Shown here in pieces: positions 11,500 to 23,477 of a stretch of 64,000 bases of DNA. Origin of the DNA: Hydra vulgaris (taxonomy: Eukaryota > Cnidaria > Hydrozoa > Anthoathecata > Hydridae); contig NC_088931.1 in assembly GCF_038396675.1 (NCBI RefSeq), positions 73,240,001 through 73,304,000 of the forward strand. Reading direction: 5' to 3'. The notes beneath the pieces were generated by a model that was not told the origin of the DNA, ran no database searches, and was given only the letters and a program-made list of their open reading frames with translations. Numbering within the stretch: the first letter of the stretch is position 1; each line of letters starts with the position of its first letter. A program made the translations under genes and the position numbers.

Positions 11500-12990
11500 G
11501 GATTCAGCCAAAATATAAATGCAGATTTTACACATTCCAAAAAAGAGTATCTCATTGTACATAAATCCGGAGGTCATCGGACTTTTAATAGGTACTTAAA
11601 TAAAGATTAGTTTAAAACTGTATTAGTCAACAGAGAGACATGCCAACGAGATTATTTATCCTACTCAGAAACAAATGGATCAGTGTATTGTATTCATTAT
11701 TATTTGTTTGAAAACCAGACTTTTTTTTTAAAAAAGGATTCTCAAATTGGAAATATCCAAAAAAATTGATAAAACATGAAAACTCAGAAGGAAAAAAAAA
11801 TTGTGTATACGAAATGAAACAACGGGCAACTAATTTAGGCCGAATAGACACTACAATTACTCGTCAATTAAAAATAGAGACAAATTATTGGATTAATGTA
11901 CTAACTCGAGTATGTTCTGTAGTGAAGTCATTAGCTAGTCACGGATTACCATTTAGAGGAACTGAAGAAAAGTATGGATCTTCTGTTGCTAATAGTGGTA
12001 ATTTTATTATGGCAATGGAATTAGTTGCAGAATATGATCCTTTTTTGTGTCAGCATATAAGTAAATATGGGAATCCTGGTAAAGGAAATACATCATATTT
12101 ATCTTTTTATACTTATGAGCAGTTCATAAGTATAATGTCAGAAAAAGTCCTAGAAACAATAATTAAAGAAGTCAAATCGGCAACATACTTTTCAATTATT
12201 ATTGATTCAACCCCAGATATAACTCACATTGACCAACTTTCTTTTATTATAAGGTATGTATTACCAAATGGAGAACCAGTGGAACGTTTTATTGGGTTCA
12301 TTGACGATGCTGGGCATAAGGCTGAGTCGTTAACTGACGCTATATTTTCTATATTGAAGAAATATGCTTTAAATGTTTGTTTTCTTAGGGGCCAGTCATA
12401 ATAACGCCAAAAATATGTCTGGCATATATTCCGGTGTCCAAGCAAGAATTAAAGATGTTATTTCCTTAGCTGGTTTTGTTTCCTGTTCCGCTCATTCGCT
12501 AAATCTCATTGGAATCTGTGCTGCTAGTTGTTGCGAAGAAGCAAACAATTTTATTTCATTTATCCAAAACCTATATGTTTATTTCTCATCTTCAACTTAT
12601 CGCTAGAGCTTATTAAAAAAATACAATAATTCCACTCTTAAGAGTTTATCAGATACTCGTTGGTCTGCTCGAGATGATGCTTGCCATAGTTTGAAAACAA
12701 ATTGGGCTGGCGTGAAAAAAGCATTATTAGATTTGAAACATGATAAACTACAAAAACCACTTACAAGGTCAGAAGCTGAAGGACTACTTTGACACCTTAA
12801 TAGACTAGAAACATCATATATGACCGAGTTTTGGAATGATGTACTTCATACATTTAATAAAACTAGTAAACTATTACAGTCTGTTCAAATAGATTTGAGT
12901 ACTGTAGTAGAGTTATATAATTCATTAGTTGCTTATGTTAAATCTGTACGAGAAATGTTTCAAACCTATGAAGACATAAAATATAAAATA
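11500..12990 (+). pseudogene. hAT transposase, N-terminal and central part
   Basis: Exon-like sequence starts with GFSQNINADF. A TTF-type zinc-finger region follows (RDYLSYSETNGSVYCIHYYL, then GFSNWK and HENSEG). Next is the DUF4371 segment with ESLASHG-like SLASHGLPFRG near 11940 and IIIDSTPDITHIDQLS near 12210 (the catalytic-region DSTPD motif). SGIYSGVQARIK, SCSAHSLNLIG and DTRWSARDDA lie in the next blocks. Frame changes occur near 11770 and 12395, with stops near 11610 and 12790. The coding trace ends at YEDIKYKI near 12990, where the remaining transposase should follow but is found inverted downstream. Confidence 0.8.
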
Positions 12991-13045
12991 AACATAAAAT
13001 ATATAACATCCTATCAAATACATTATAATATAAAAAATCCTTACT

Positions 13046-13760
13046 TCATTTTTTTTTTCTTCCTTGTTTTGCCACAAATGTTTTTATCATATCTGAGTAA
13101 TTTAAGCTCTTTGTAAGAGTAGCTTCTATGTTAAGAACTGCAAGGCTATTAAGTCTTTCTAAAGACATAGATAATCTTAAATAATTTTTTATTCTACGGA
13201 GTGTAGAAAAAGACCTTTTGGTTGAACAGTTGGAGGTTAAATTACAAAGGCACATTCTTAAAGCTACATCAACATAAGGAAAAATTGTAACTAATTGTTT
13301 TTCTTTTAAAAATTTACTCATATCTAATAGGGTTTTAGGAGGGTTGGTGGTTAATTTTAATACACTTTGAAAATTAACACATTCGTTTTCAAAGGATTCA
13401 TCTAGATCTTGTTTGTAGATAGTTTTCAATTTTTTTGCATCTTCACGTATTTTTGAAGGGTCTAGTTCATATATTTTTAAAATAAAGCTGTATTTAGATT
13501 ATACTGTCATAAGCAGATTTTCTTTTGTTGAGTTCGACTGTTAAATTGTCACACATGACATAAAATGTATTAATTTTAAAATTGTTTTGGCTATCAAATG
13601 TATGACCATGATCATTGGATTCATCAAAATGTTTTTTTCGTTTTCTTTGTTTATTTTCAAATTCCGGAATTTTATTACAATCTATATTATTCTGTTATTT
13701 TTTACCTAGCAAGAGAAAAAACACTGAAGTAATTATTTTATATATTATAATGTATTTAAT
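13046..13760 (-). pseudogene. hAT transposase C-terminal half, inverted
   Basis: On the minus strand: KINTFYVMCDNLTVELNKR near 13560, YELDPSKIREDAKKLKTIY near 13460, then an intact 127-codon frame (13429-13046) ending in the hAT dimerisation motif (CSTKRSFSTLRRIKNYLRLS, then LERLNSLAVLNIE). This is exactly the part missing from the plus-strand transposase that stops at 12990, so it looks like an internal inversion inside one element. A second, truncated copy inserted tail-to-tail would also fit. Confidence 0.75.
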
Positions 13761-14043
13761 AATATGTTATATATTTTATGTTTATTTTATATTTTATTAG
13801 TATATTACCTATATTATTCTGTTATTTTTTACATTTTTAAATATATTAATAATACTTACCAGGCCACTGCATTAGCTTTTTTTTTTTTTTTTTTTAAATA
13901 CTAAATACAGACACCACTAATCCCTATAATTAGTATTAGTAGTATTACTTACCAACTAGTTTTAAATTTAATTATAAGCAAAGTGGTGGAGAAGCGCTAA
14001 AATTTTGTTGCCCACGGGCGTCAAAATCTTAATTACGGCCCTG

Positions 14044-14944
<901 letters not shown>

Positions 14945-15240
14945 TATTGGACAAAACATTTGCAACCAACATCAATGCTAAAAGGTATTCCTAATTTTAC
15001 ATGTCTTAAAAACGAAACGAACTATACTACCACAGCAAACAGTTCAGGAGTCTGGAGTCATAGCATGCCATGACATGAGCAATCAGCTGACAGGTGACAG
15101 CACACAGGCAGAATTTCGTTGACAAGTGCCATTTTGCAGCGGACAAAACAAGTGCAACTTTTTTGGTTTGTTTCATTTTCTTAAGTCTGGTCCGTGTCAA
15201 CGTCACGAAAGTTTTTTCATAATTAAAGGAAGTATCCAAA

Positions 15241-15407
15241 AGTTTCCAGAAGTTTCCAGAAGCATGCAGAAGCTTCCAGAAGTTTCCAGAAGAAGCATCT
15301 GGAAGCATCCAGTAGCATCCAGAAATATCCAGAAACATTAAGAAGCATCCAGACGCATCCAGAAGCTTCCAGAAGCATCGAAAAGAAGCATCTAGAATCT
15401 TCCAGAA
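15241..15407 (+). promoter_or_regulatory. Heat-shock-element array upstream of the Tc1 transposase
   Basis: From 15244 to 15291, inverted GAA/TTC triplets alternate every 5 bp: TTC 15244, GAA 15249, TTC 15254, GAA 15259, one degenerate unit, GAA 15269, TTC 15274, GAA 15279, TTC 15284, GAA 15289. A second group is at 15362-15374 and a third (GAA 15395, TTC 15400, GAA 15405) is next to the TATA box. This nGAAnnTTCn alternation is the established binding site of heat-shock factor trimers. Between the groups, decayed 10-bp units (AGAAGCATCC-like) fill the space. Activity is inferred. Confidence 0.7.
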
Positions 15408-15431
15408 CAGGTTCACACAGGTTCATTTTAC

Positions 15432-15439
15432 TATATAAG
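15432..15439 (+). promoter_or_regulatory. TATA box of Tc1 transposon A
   Basis: TATATAAG lies 24 bp downstream of the last heat-shock triplet and about 290 bp upstream of the transposase ATG at 15724. An A-rich leader follows. Candidate splice donors (GTAAAT, GTAAGC near 15650-15670) suggest a possible leader intron. Confidence 0.55.
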
Positions 15440-15723
15440 AGACATGTAAATCGACATGTAATTCAGTCAGTATATGGAAGTTAATCAGTCAGTATTATCA
15501 AGACAGTTTATCGAAGTGAGTTTTATCAAAGTGTTTTATTGAAGAACATCAATACAAGAAGTGAAATTCAACAAGTGTTTCATTGCATCAATACAGTCCA
15601 CATCCAACCAAGACGCTGTGTTCCACAGAGCATTATTGTATTGTCACAAGGTAAATGTAACACGGTAAGCCTTGAGAAGCGTGATTATTTATTTTTATTA
15701 TTTTTGTGACTTCAAGTGCAAAA

Positions 15724-16828
15724 ATGTCTCCCGACAGTCTTGGATTGGAACTAAGAAAGAAAATTATTGGCGATTACGTAAGTGGAATGCCACAAAAAAG
15801 TATTTGTGATAAATATCGCGTGAAAAAATGGACCGTATCAAGACTATGTTCCAAATATCGTTCTACGGGGAAGTTGGCAGCAGATAGCAAAGGTGGAAGA
15901 CCGCGTTCCACCACTTCTAGAGAGGATTCTATGATCGTCAGATCCGTCAAGAAGGATCCCTGGATATCATCAGTCGAGATACAAAAGCAATTAGAGCTGC
16001 CTGTATTGGACCGAACAATCAGACGACGTGCTGTTGAAGCCGGATTGTTTTCTCGACGCCCTGCAAAGAAACCGCTGATTTCACTAAAAAAACCAGAAGA
16101 AAAGGCTCCTGTTTGCTACATCTCATATTGACTGGAATGTGCAGAAATGGTGAACTGTCCTGTTTAGTTATGAATCGAAGCTCAGCATCATTGGGAGCGA
16201 TGGCATTTGCCGTGTACGTCGACCGGCCGGAAAACGCCTCGATTTACGTTACTGCCATAAAACCGTGAAGCATGGTGGAGGCAATGTAATGGTCTGTTGT
16301 GGTTTTCTGCTAACGGTCTAGGTCCAATACATCGAAACGATGGAATAATGGACCGTTTCATGTATAAAAATGTCCTGAAAGATATTATGTTACCTCATGC
16401 TGAATGGAATATGCCAATAAAATGGATTTTTCAGCAAGACAACGATCCGAAACACAGTGTCAAGTGTGTTTCGGATCGTTTTCTTGCTGAAAAACCCATT
16501 TTATTGGCATACTCCATTCAGCATGAGGTAACATAACATATTTCAGGATATTTCAGGAAAAGTAGTCAAGCAGTGGTTTCAAGACAACTACCTATCGGTG
16601 ATGGATTGGCCGCCTCAATCTCCGGATCTCAACCCTATCGAGAACCTGTGGGAGATCGTCAACCGCAGAATTAATCGTGAAGGTGTTTGTAATAAGGATC
16701 AACTGTTTGAACAAATCCAAAAGACCTGGGCAGCGATTTCACAAAGTTTCATTGATCACCTGATCGAATCTATGCCTCAAAGATGCAAGGCTGTGATCGA
16801 CAACAAAGGATTCGCAACGAAATATTGA
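15724..16828 (+). pseudogene. Tc1-like transposase (DD34E family), broken
   Basis: ATG at 15724 (MSPDSLGLELRKKIIGDYVS). The paired helix-turn-helix region has CDKYRVKKWTVSRLC and GRPRSTT. The catalytic core begins near 16130 after a frameshift. The first catalytic Asp of the usual SDES motif is Tyr here (FSYESK, codon 16169-16171), and a TGA lies just before it. FQQDNDPKH (second Asp) is present near 16432. DWPPQSPDLNPIENLW (catalytic Glu) lies at 16603-16650. About 95 bp of inverted duplicated sequence separates these two motifs, destroying the 34-residue spacing. Other frameshifts occur. It ends with FATKY and TGA at 16826-16828. Confidence 0.88.
16371..16556. repeat. Inverted duplication inside the Tc1 transposase
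   Basis: Positions about 16371-16460, coding for the region ending in QQDNDPKH, are followed at once by their reverse complement at about 16463-16556, with a few mismatches. The loop is only a few bases. The coding sequence resumes after it (GKVVKQWF-like). The extra inverted arm is an insertion relative to other Tc1 transposases. Confidence 0.85.
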
Positions 16829-17082
16829 TAGCGAAATATAGCTTGGTCAACATTTTGTCGAGTTGCACTTGTTTTGTCCAGAAGGAAATCAACTTTTTTA
16901 AATACTTTTGATTAATATATTAATTTTCGTGTATAAATAATAAAATTTGTGATGAATAAAACTTGAAGAACTTTGTCTCTAAACAGTTACATAGTTATTT
17001 CTCTAAATTGAAAAAGTGCAGCACTTTTATATAAAGAAACTAAATTAGCATTATTTGGTTGCACTCGTTTTGTCCGATACTG

Positions 17083-17100
17083 TATAAATATTTATATATA

Positions 17101-17176
<76 letters not shown>
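17083..17176. repeat. (TA)n microsatellite between two Tc1 elements
   Basis: A TA-rich array separating Tc1 element A (ends 17082) and Tc1 element B (starts 17177). Confidence 0.95.
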
Positions 17177-17177
<1 letters not shown>

Positions 17178-18845
17178 AGTGGCGACAACATAAATAGCAC
17201 ACTTTCATGACCAGTTGGTTTTACTTTTTCAACTTTTTTGTATTTATAGCAATTGCTGTTATTTTTTATAGCATCTACAATGTTCACCTTTTGGAACGGA
17301 AATACTCATTTGACATTTATAGCGGTCGTGTTTACCTTTTGACGGTCATTTTAAAAAGCACACATTTACTTTTTATTTAAAAAAACTTAAGTTCTTTTAT
17401 TATATCAAAAGATAATCATTCTACTCAGTATTTAAAGAATATTCATGTAATTCATTTGGCAAAAAAAAAAAATTCATTATCTATCAACTATGGGACGAGG
17501 TAAACATGGAACAGATGTCTTTCGAGGACAAGTACAGGCATTTTGAGATCTAGGATTGAACAATTCTGAAATAGCTCGAAGATTGGGTTGTTCTCGTAAG
17601 AAAGTTATTAATGCTATTAATTTATTTAACGATACTGGTTCAATAAGCAGCAAAAAAAGCAAGTCTCGCGAACGAAAGACAACCCTCAGAGAAGACGCAG
17701 CCATTGCCCGTATTGCTAAGCTGAATCCTTTTGTTGGCGCACCAAAAATTAAAGAAAAAATTGCTTAAAATTTAAAACTTGATCTGTCTGTCAGCACTAT
17801 TAAAAGTCGCTTACGCGAAAAAAAGCTATTTGGAAGAGTTGCCCGAAAAAAACCATTGGTCTTAAAACGTAACCTCGTCAGCCGTTTGAAGTTTGCAAAA
17901 CAGCACGTACACAAAGATTTAAGTTTTTGTCAAAATGTGCTTTGGACTGACGAGTCTAAGTTTAATCCCTTAGGATCCGACGGAAAACAATATGTTCGTC
18001 GTCCCCAAAACCAAGAACTCAGCCCTCGCTATACTCTTAAGACCGTAAAACATGGTGGTGGCAATATGATAGTTTGGAGCAGTTTTTAATGGTGTGGTGT
18101 GGGCCCGTTGCATAGAATTCAAGGGAAAATTGATCAACACATGTACAAAGAAATACTTGAAAACGTCATGTTGCATATGCCGAGGAAAATCTTCCTTTGG
18201 TTTGGAAATTCCAACAAGATAACGACCCTAAGCACCCCGCCAAAAGTGTTAAAATGTGGTTTAACGCTAAGAAGATTAATGTATTGGAGCGGCCCACACA
18301 GTCACCAGACCTAAATCCGATAGAAAATTTGTGGGAGGAAGTTGGCAGAAACATAAACCGGTCAACTGCAACAAATTTAGGCCGACTTTGGATCGAAATA
18401 AAGGCTGCTTGGGACGCCATTACGCCTGAACGATGCCAAAAATTGATCTCGTCAATCGGCTGTTGTTGTCAAGCAGTTATTGACTCAAAAGGATACCCCA
18501 CTAAATATTAATTTACCTCTAATAAAGTTTTCTAAACTATTTATACAAAGAACCTCCATGATTTTGGTAGCAAAAGGACGAAATGATAGCTTTGTACAGG
18601 GTATGCTATTTAAATTGCCTCCTTATTCTGTACTTCTAATTCATTTTTACAATTGTACTTTTTTTTTAACGAAGTTACTCTCTTTTCTTACTCAGTAATG
18701 TTATTTTCTAAAAATAATATTTTATTTGGCTGAAAAAGTTTAGATCTCAAAAACTCAGATCTCTTGAAAATATATCATTACATCAATCTGTGCTATATAT
18801 ATATATCATGAACATCAATCTGTGCTATTTATTTTGTCGCCATTG
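17177..18845. mobile_element. Tc1/mariner-type transposon B
   Basis: Left end CAGTGGCGACAACATAAATA (17177) and right end, reverse-complemented from 18845, CAATGGCGACAAAATAAATA match at 18 of 20 positions, and the match continues with GCACA. The right side abuts TA in a TA array. The left flank reads AA instead of TA, probably a later mutation. Near the right end a 17-bp piece (ACATCAATCTGTGCTAT) is repeated at about 18780 and 18812. Confidence 0.85.
17490..18511 (+). pseudogene. Tc1-like transposase (DD34E), broken by stops and one frameshift
   Basis: ATG at 17490 (MGRGKHGTDVFRGQ). A helix-turn-helix follows (NNSEIARRLGCSRKKVINAI). Catalytic motifs are WTDESKF near 17945, QQDNDPKH near 18212 and DLNPIENLWEE near 18315. 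The Asp-to-Glu gap is 34 residues, as in DD34E Tc1 transposases. Stops replace codons near 17545, 17766 and 18089, and there is a frameshift near 18185. It ends GYPTKY and TAA at 18509-18511. All three catalytic residues survive, so inactivation seems more recent than for element A. Confidence 0.9.
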
Positions 18846-18960
<115 letters not shown>

Positions 18961-19741
18961 TCTTATCAAAATGTTTATTCAAAAAAACATTCAAAATAAA
19001 CAATGCTAATATTGGTCTATGTTACAATATCAAGATTTGTTTTAAAATTCTTAAGCATAACTTGTACCCATTTTGATTATAGAAAAAAAATCTAAAATTC
19101 TTTATTAAATTAAGATGTTGTTCCTTTACTTTCTTACAATCTATCAAGTTCTCAGTTTTTTAAGCATCTTTACTGACATAAATATTGATACAAATGAAAT
19201 TGTATACATAAAAAAAGTTCAAACCAAAAGCAAACATTGAAAATGCTAAAGGGGCAATACTTGTTGAGTTATCATCACCAGATCAAAGAATTCCAATACT
19301 ATCTGCAGCTAAAAAATGAAAAGAAAACATTGATTATCCTAATGTATTTAATAATCTGGATATGACACCGGCACAAGCTAAGTTAGATTATGATTAATAC
19401 AGAAAGAAAAAAACAAAATGCCAATTTGACAGAAGAATCCCCCTTTCGTTATGGTATCAGGAGCAACAAAATTCAAAAGATCAAAAAACAATGAAATGAA
19501 TTATTACAAAAAGTCAATTATAAGTTTAAAAAAAGACAAAAATTTTGTACTCAAAAATATGTACCCCAAGAGCGAAATTACCAAAAAAATATCTAAAATT
19601 TTTTTTACTGTAATGCAACATCTTTGCAACATCTGTAGATACTGCAACATGTAATGCAACAACTTTAAATAACAAACTAACTGAACTGGAATTAGCTCAA
19701 TTTTTAATAATGGTATAATAGGTGTCTGTATATAAATATAT

Positions 19742-20220
19742 ATGTTTAAAAACGGAGAACAAATATGGTGTGAACTCACGCATGGAACTGAAAGGATATT
19801 TATAGGGTGCATATACAGACCACCGAGTTGCAACGAATACCAATGGATCATCAACTCAATTGAAGAAACACGAAAACTAAATGATTATAGAAAAATCACT
19901 GGTACAATTATAGCAGGTGATTTCAACTTTACCAATATAGCTTGGGACCAAAATGCTATTCTATCTTTGCTACAAGAAGATGAAAAACTCGAATGTTTTG
20001 TAAGTGCTATTCAAAATGCATTTTTTTCAACACGTGTTTGTACCAACCTTTCAAACAAGCGTTCGTAAAACGATAAACATACTTGACCTTGTTTTCGCGG
20101 AAGTATATGAGAGAGTCAGCGAGTTGAAAACAGGAGCTCCTTTAGGTCATATCAATAAAGCGAACTTACTGTTAACATTCAACTTAAATTTGACAAACAA
20201 AAACACGATACTCAACTAAA
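19742..20220 (+). pseudogene. LINE A endonuclease domain
   Basis: An open frame of 108 codons with FIGCIYRPPSCNEY and IAGDFNFTNIAWD, the conserved blocks of LINE AP-like endonucleases (GDFN near the catalytic His/Asn centre). A frame change near 20060 leads to a second frame with RKTINILDLVFAE (the usual LDLVF end block). This enzyme nicks target DNA for target-primed reverse transcription. Confidence 0.8.
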
Positions 20221-20839
20221 AAATTTGTCTACAAAAGATGCAATTACGAAGATCGAAATTCATTTTTCAAAAATATCGACTGGCAAAATAAACTCAACAA
20301 TGATCTTGGTATTGAAACAAATTACAAAAACTTCATCGAAATATACGACAATGGATGTGAAAAGTTCATAAAAAAACAGAACTTAAATTTCATACAGAAA
20401 CAGCCATATTGGTTTAACAAAGAACTAATGAAGTTAACCAAAAACAAAAACTCTAGTTCAAATTAAAAGTAAGTGGTTTCAAATATGATCTGAAACTTAA
20501 ATACCTGGAAACAAAAAAAAAAAGTAGCGATGGAGGTGAAACGAACAATAGTATTTGAATATGAAAAAAAATTAGCCGCAAACGCATAATCGATTCCAAA
20601 AATGAGTTATTCTTACATCAACAAAAAATGAAACATCAAAATTGGTATCAAAACGGTTTTGGATCAAGAGGGCAATTCGATTAATAATAAAAAAAAAAAT
20701 TGCTGAAATGCTTAATCTAAAATTTCAGGAGTCTTTTATCAAAGAAAATTTAGATGAACTTCCAGAATTTCCGATACAAACTAACTTCAAATGTGATGAT
20801 GTTCAAATGTTGATGACAACACTGAAAATATTTTCAAAT

Positions 20840-21585
20840 TGAAAGTGCCTAAAAAAAATCTAAGAGAGTTAAACAAACATAAATCAAGTGGCGTTGACGG
20901 AGTTCATTCTCATGTACTGTCTACTGTTCTGAGACATTGTTTCACTCAAACAGACATTGTTTCACTTTCTATTCTTATTTAAATTATCGTTTAATAGCGG
21001 TAATATACCGGAATTATGGAGACTAGCTAATATTACGCCAATTTACAAGAATAGAAGTCATTCGGATGTTTAAAATTACAGGCCCATTTCCATAACATCA
21101 GTGGTCTGTAGAGTAATGGAGAGCATCATAAATTACAAAATAGTAGAACATCTTTTAGTAAATAATTTAATATCAAAGGATCACGGTTTCGTAAGGGGAA
21201 AATCATGCACAACAAACTTGCTTGAATTGTTTGATGTAATTACAAAAGCTACAGAGAATGGCATTCCAGTTGATATAATAATGAAAGACTTTAGCAAAGC
21301 ATTTGATCGAGTACCACACACACAACTTTTTTTGAGAAAATTAATAGCATATGGAATAGTAAATAAGATGCTCAACTGGATAATTGACTATTTAAAAGAT
21401 CGAAAACAGCGATTCCTCAAACATTCCTCAAGGCTTGGTTCTTGGGCCAATACTGTTTGTTATTTTCATAAACGATTTGGCATCACAAATCAAAAATAAT
21501 CCAAAACTTTTTGTAGATAACACAATAGTGATTGGGATCATCAAAGACAAAAACGATTCGATCAGTTTGCAAAACGATATCAACA
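20840..21585 (+). pseudogene. LINE A reverse transcriptase, N-terminal part
   Basis: Blocks: LNKHKSSGVDGVHS; NIPELWRLANITPIYK; NYRPISITSVVCRVME; DFSKAFDRVPH (first catalytic Asp, near 21290); VLGPILFVIFINDL (remains of the PQGS region, with a deletion at its start). The catalytic YADD box reads FVDN here (LFVDNTIVIG near 21515), which would abolish polymerase activity. Coding stops at the LINE B insertion. Confidence 0.85.
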
Positions 21586-21784
21586 TTATTAATTTTTTTT
21601 TTTTTTTTTTTTGCTGGTTAACAATAAATAATCAACATATATATATACAAGAAAATAATAAAAATATGTCCGTAGAAACATAGAAGATAGTAAAATCTTA
21701 TCAACAAGCACCGTTTTGTATATGCAATAAAAAATAAAAACCGTTCTTTTTTACAATGATCTTTATAAAATAAAGAGTTAAACA

Positions 21785-21847
21785 GACAGGGGCTCAAAGA
21801 AGATGAAAATGACAATACGTCATCGCAATCTTGTCATAGAGCCCCTT
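21785..21847 (-). repeat. LINE B 3'-UTR stem (GGGGCTC)
   Basis: GGGGCTC and GAGCCCC are about 43 nt apart in the 3' UTR. The segment TCATAGAGCCCCTTTA recurs at the 3' end of the LINE copy near 42735-42750, which suggests a conserved 3' stem used by the reverse transcriptase. Confidence 0.5.
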
Positions 21848-22197
21848 TATACATTTTTAATAAAATATAGATATTAAATTAAAAACCCTAATGGGCATAA
21901 AACTGCTGCGCTAATCAGTAAATCAAAAAAAGATCAAATAAAATAAATACTAAAATAATTAAAATTACTTGGTGATCTCTTTAAGCACAAATGATTCTCA
22001 AATTTTAAAAACTTCCTTTTTTATTAGAAACTTAAATGAACTTAATGACTTTGCCATACATTTGAGTCCTTTTTGATAAGTATTCCATATATTTGATCCT
22101 CGATATGCAATGCTATATTCAGCATATTTATTGAAGTTTTGAGGCAGTTTATATGAGTTACTAATATTTGCTCTTAGATAATAGTTTTCATTTATGT

Positions 22198-23400
22198 TTA
22201 TTTCAAACTTGTTATTTGCAGGAGAGAGATTATTATTGAATCAATAAAAATTAAATGCTGATAGATATTTATTTCATAAACATCCATCATTTTCATATCT
22301 TTCATTATAGGTTTGGCGCGCTCACGCTTATTTTTAGAGTAAATGATTCTGCTAGCATGTTTTTGTAGACTATAAATTTTTTTAAGTTTTGATGGTTGCG
22401 CACTCGCCCATGTTATGTTTGCATAGCTGATGAAGCAATGAATTAGTCCAAAATATATTATTTTGAGACTTTGTTTATTGATATATAAGCGAACTCGATA
22501 CATCGTACCAATTATATTAGTGATTTTAGATTGAATATATCTTATTTGAGGAAGCCAGGATAAATTTTCATCAGCAAAAACTCCTAAGAATCTAATATTG
22601 GCTTGTTTTTTAATTAAGTTATCATTTAAGATAAGGCCAGGCAACTTAAGAGGAAGGTTTTCTTCTTGTGTTTTCTTATGGAATAATATATAGTTTGTTT
22701 TCTCTGAGTTAAGTGAGAGTTTGTTAGCCCTAAACCAATTATTTACTTTATTTAGTTCAATATTCATATCTAAGTATAATTTCTTGATATGATTCTTAGT
22801 AAGAAATATATTTGTATCATCAGCAACCATGACTTAATTAAGTTTTAAATATACATTCCAAAAATCATTTATATAAATTAAAAATAGGAGTGGACCAAGG
22901 ATAGACCCTTGGGGGACTCCACATAAAACATTTAAAACTCCAGATTGTATATTACACACGTATTACTTTCTATTGGTAAGATAACTTTTAATCCAATTGT
23001 AAGTTTTATTAATTAAACCATAGTGCTTTATTTTATCTAATAGGATGCAATGGTCAACTGTGTCAAAAGCTTTTGATAAGTCAGTAAATACTCCTAGAGT
23101 AAATTTATTTTGTTTAAAACCATTAGTGATTTGATTAACTAATTCAATGATTGCATGCTCTGTTGAGAGGTTTTTTTGAAATCCCTCGTAAAACTATAAT
23201 CTTCATTTATAAAGATATTGCTCCCTTTTAATTTCATTTTTTTTTCTAAGATTACCTTTTTATCTTCATAATCATGAAGCTTTAGAACAATTGTTCGAGC
23301 TCGTTCTACTTTAGCTAGTCCCACTCGATGGGCTCGTTCAATCTTCATATCTTTCTCTATTCCAAATTGTACGTTAAAAAGTTTCTTTATTTTTTCTTTT
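22198..23400 (-). pseudogene. LINE B ORF1 fragment joined to reverse transcriptase
   Basis: Minus strand from 23400: an ORF1p-like RNA-binding segment (WTKEKIKKLFNVQFGIEK, IERAHRVG, KLKGSNIFINEDYS) runs at about 23185 straight into reverse transcriptase ([57 protein letters not shown], then a 210-codon frame to 22198 with NNWFRANKLSLNSEKTNYIL and DENLSWLPQIRYI). The YADD box has Val for Tyr. The junction ACGAG/GGATTT fits an exon-exon join, so the gap could reflect cis-splicing of the parent RNA. Stops at the ORF2 junctions make it dead. Confidence 0.85.
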
Positions 23401-23477
23401 GTCCAATTTAGCCATTAGGTAAATAATATTTCGTAAAAATAATATCCACGAAACTTTTTTTTTAATTTTTCATCGCT

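Larger units (their letters stand above)
10216..14043. mobile_element. Complete hAT-superfamily transposon (ZMYM1/DUF4371 type)
   Basis: The left end CAGGGCCGTATTTA (10216) and the reverse complement of the right end, CAGGGCCGTAATTA (ending 14043), agree at 13 of 14 positions. Both ends are flanked by an 8-bp TATGTATG direct repeat (10208-10215, 14044-14051). hAT elements make 8-bp target duplications and often begin with CAGGG. The duplication is not independent proof here, because the target is itself a TATG microsatellite. The body carries a hAT transposase whose C-terminal half lies in opposite orientation to the N-terminal half. Stops and frameshifts make it non-autonomous. Confidence 0.85.

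Noticed and set aside
15027-15416. Minus-strand Leu/Trp/Cys-rich frame across the HSE array
   Set aside because: Antisense shadow of a 10-bp repeat; no family and no context.
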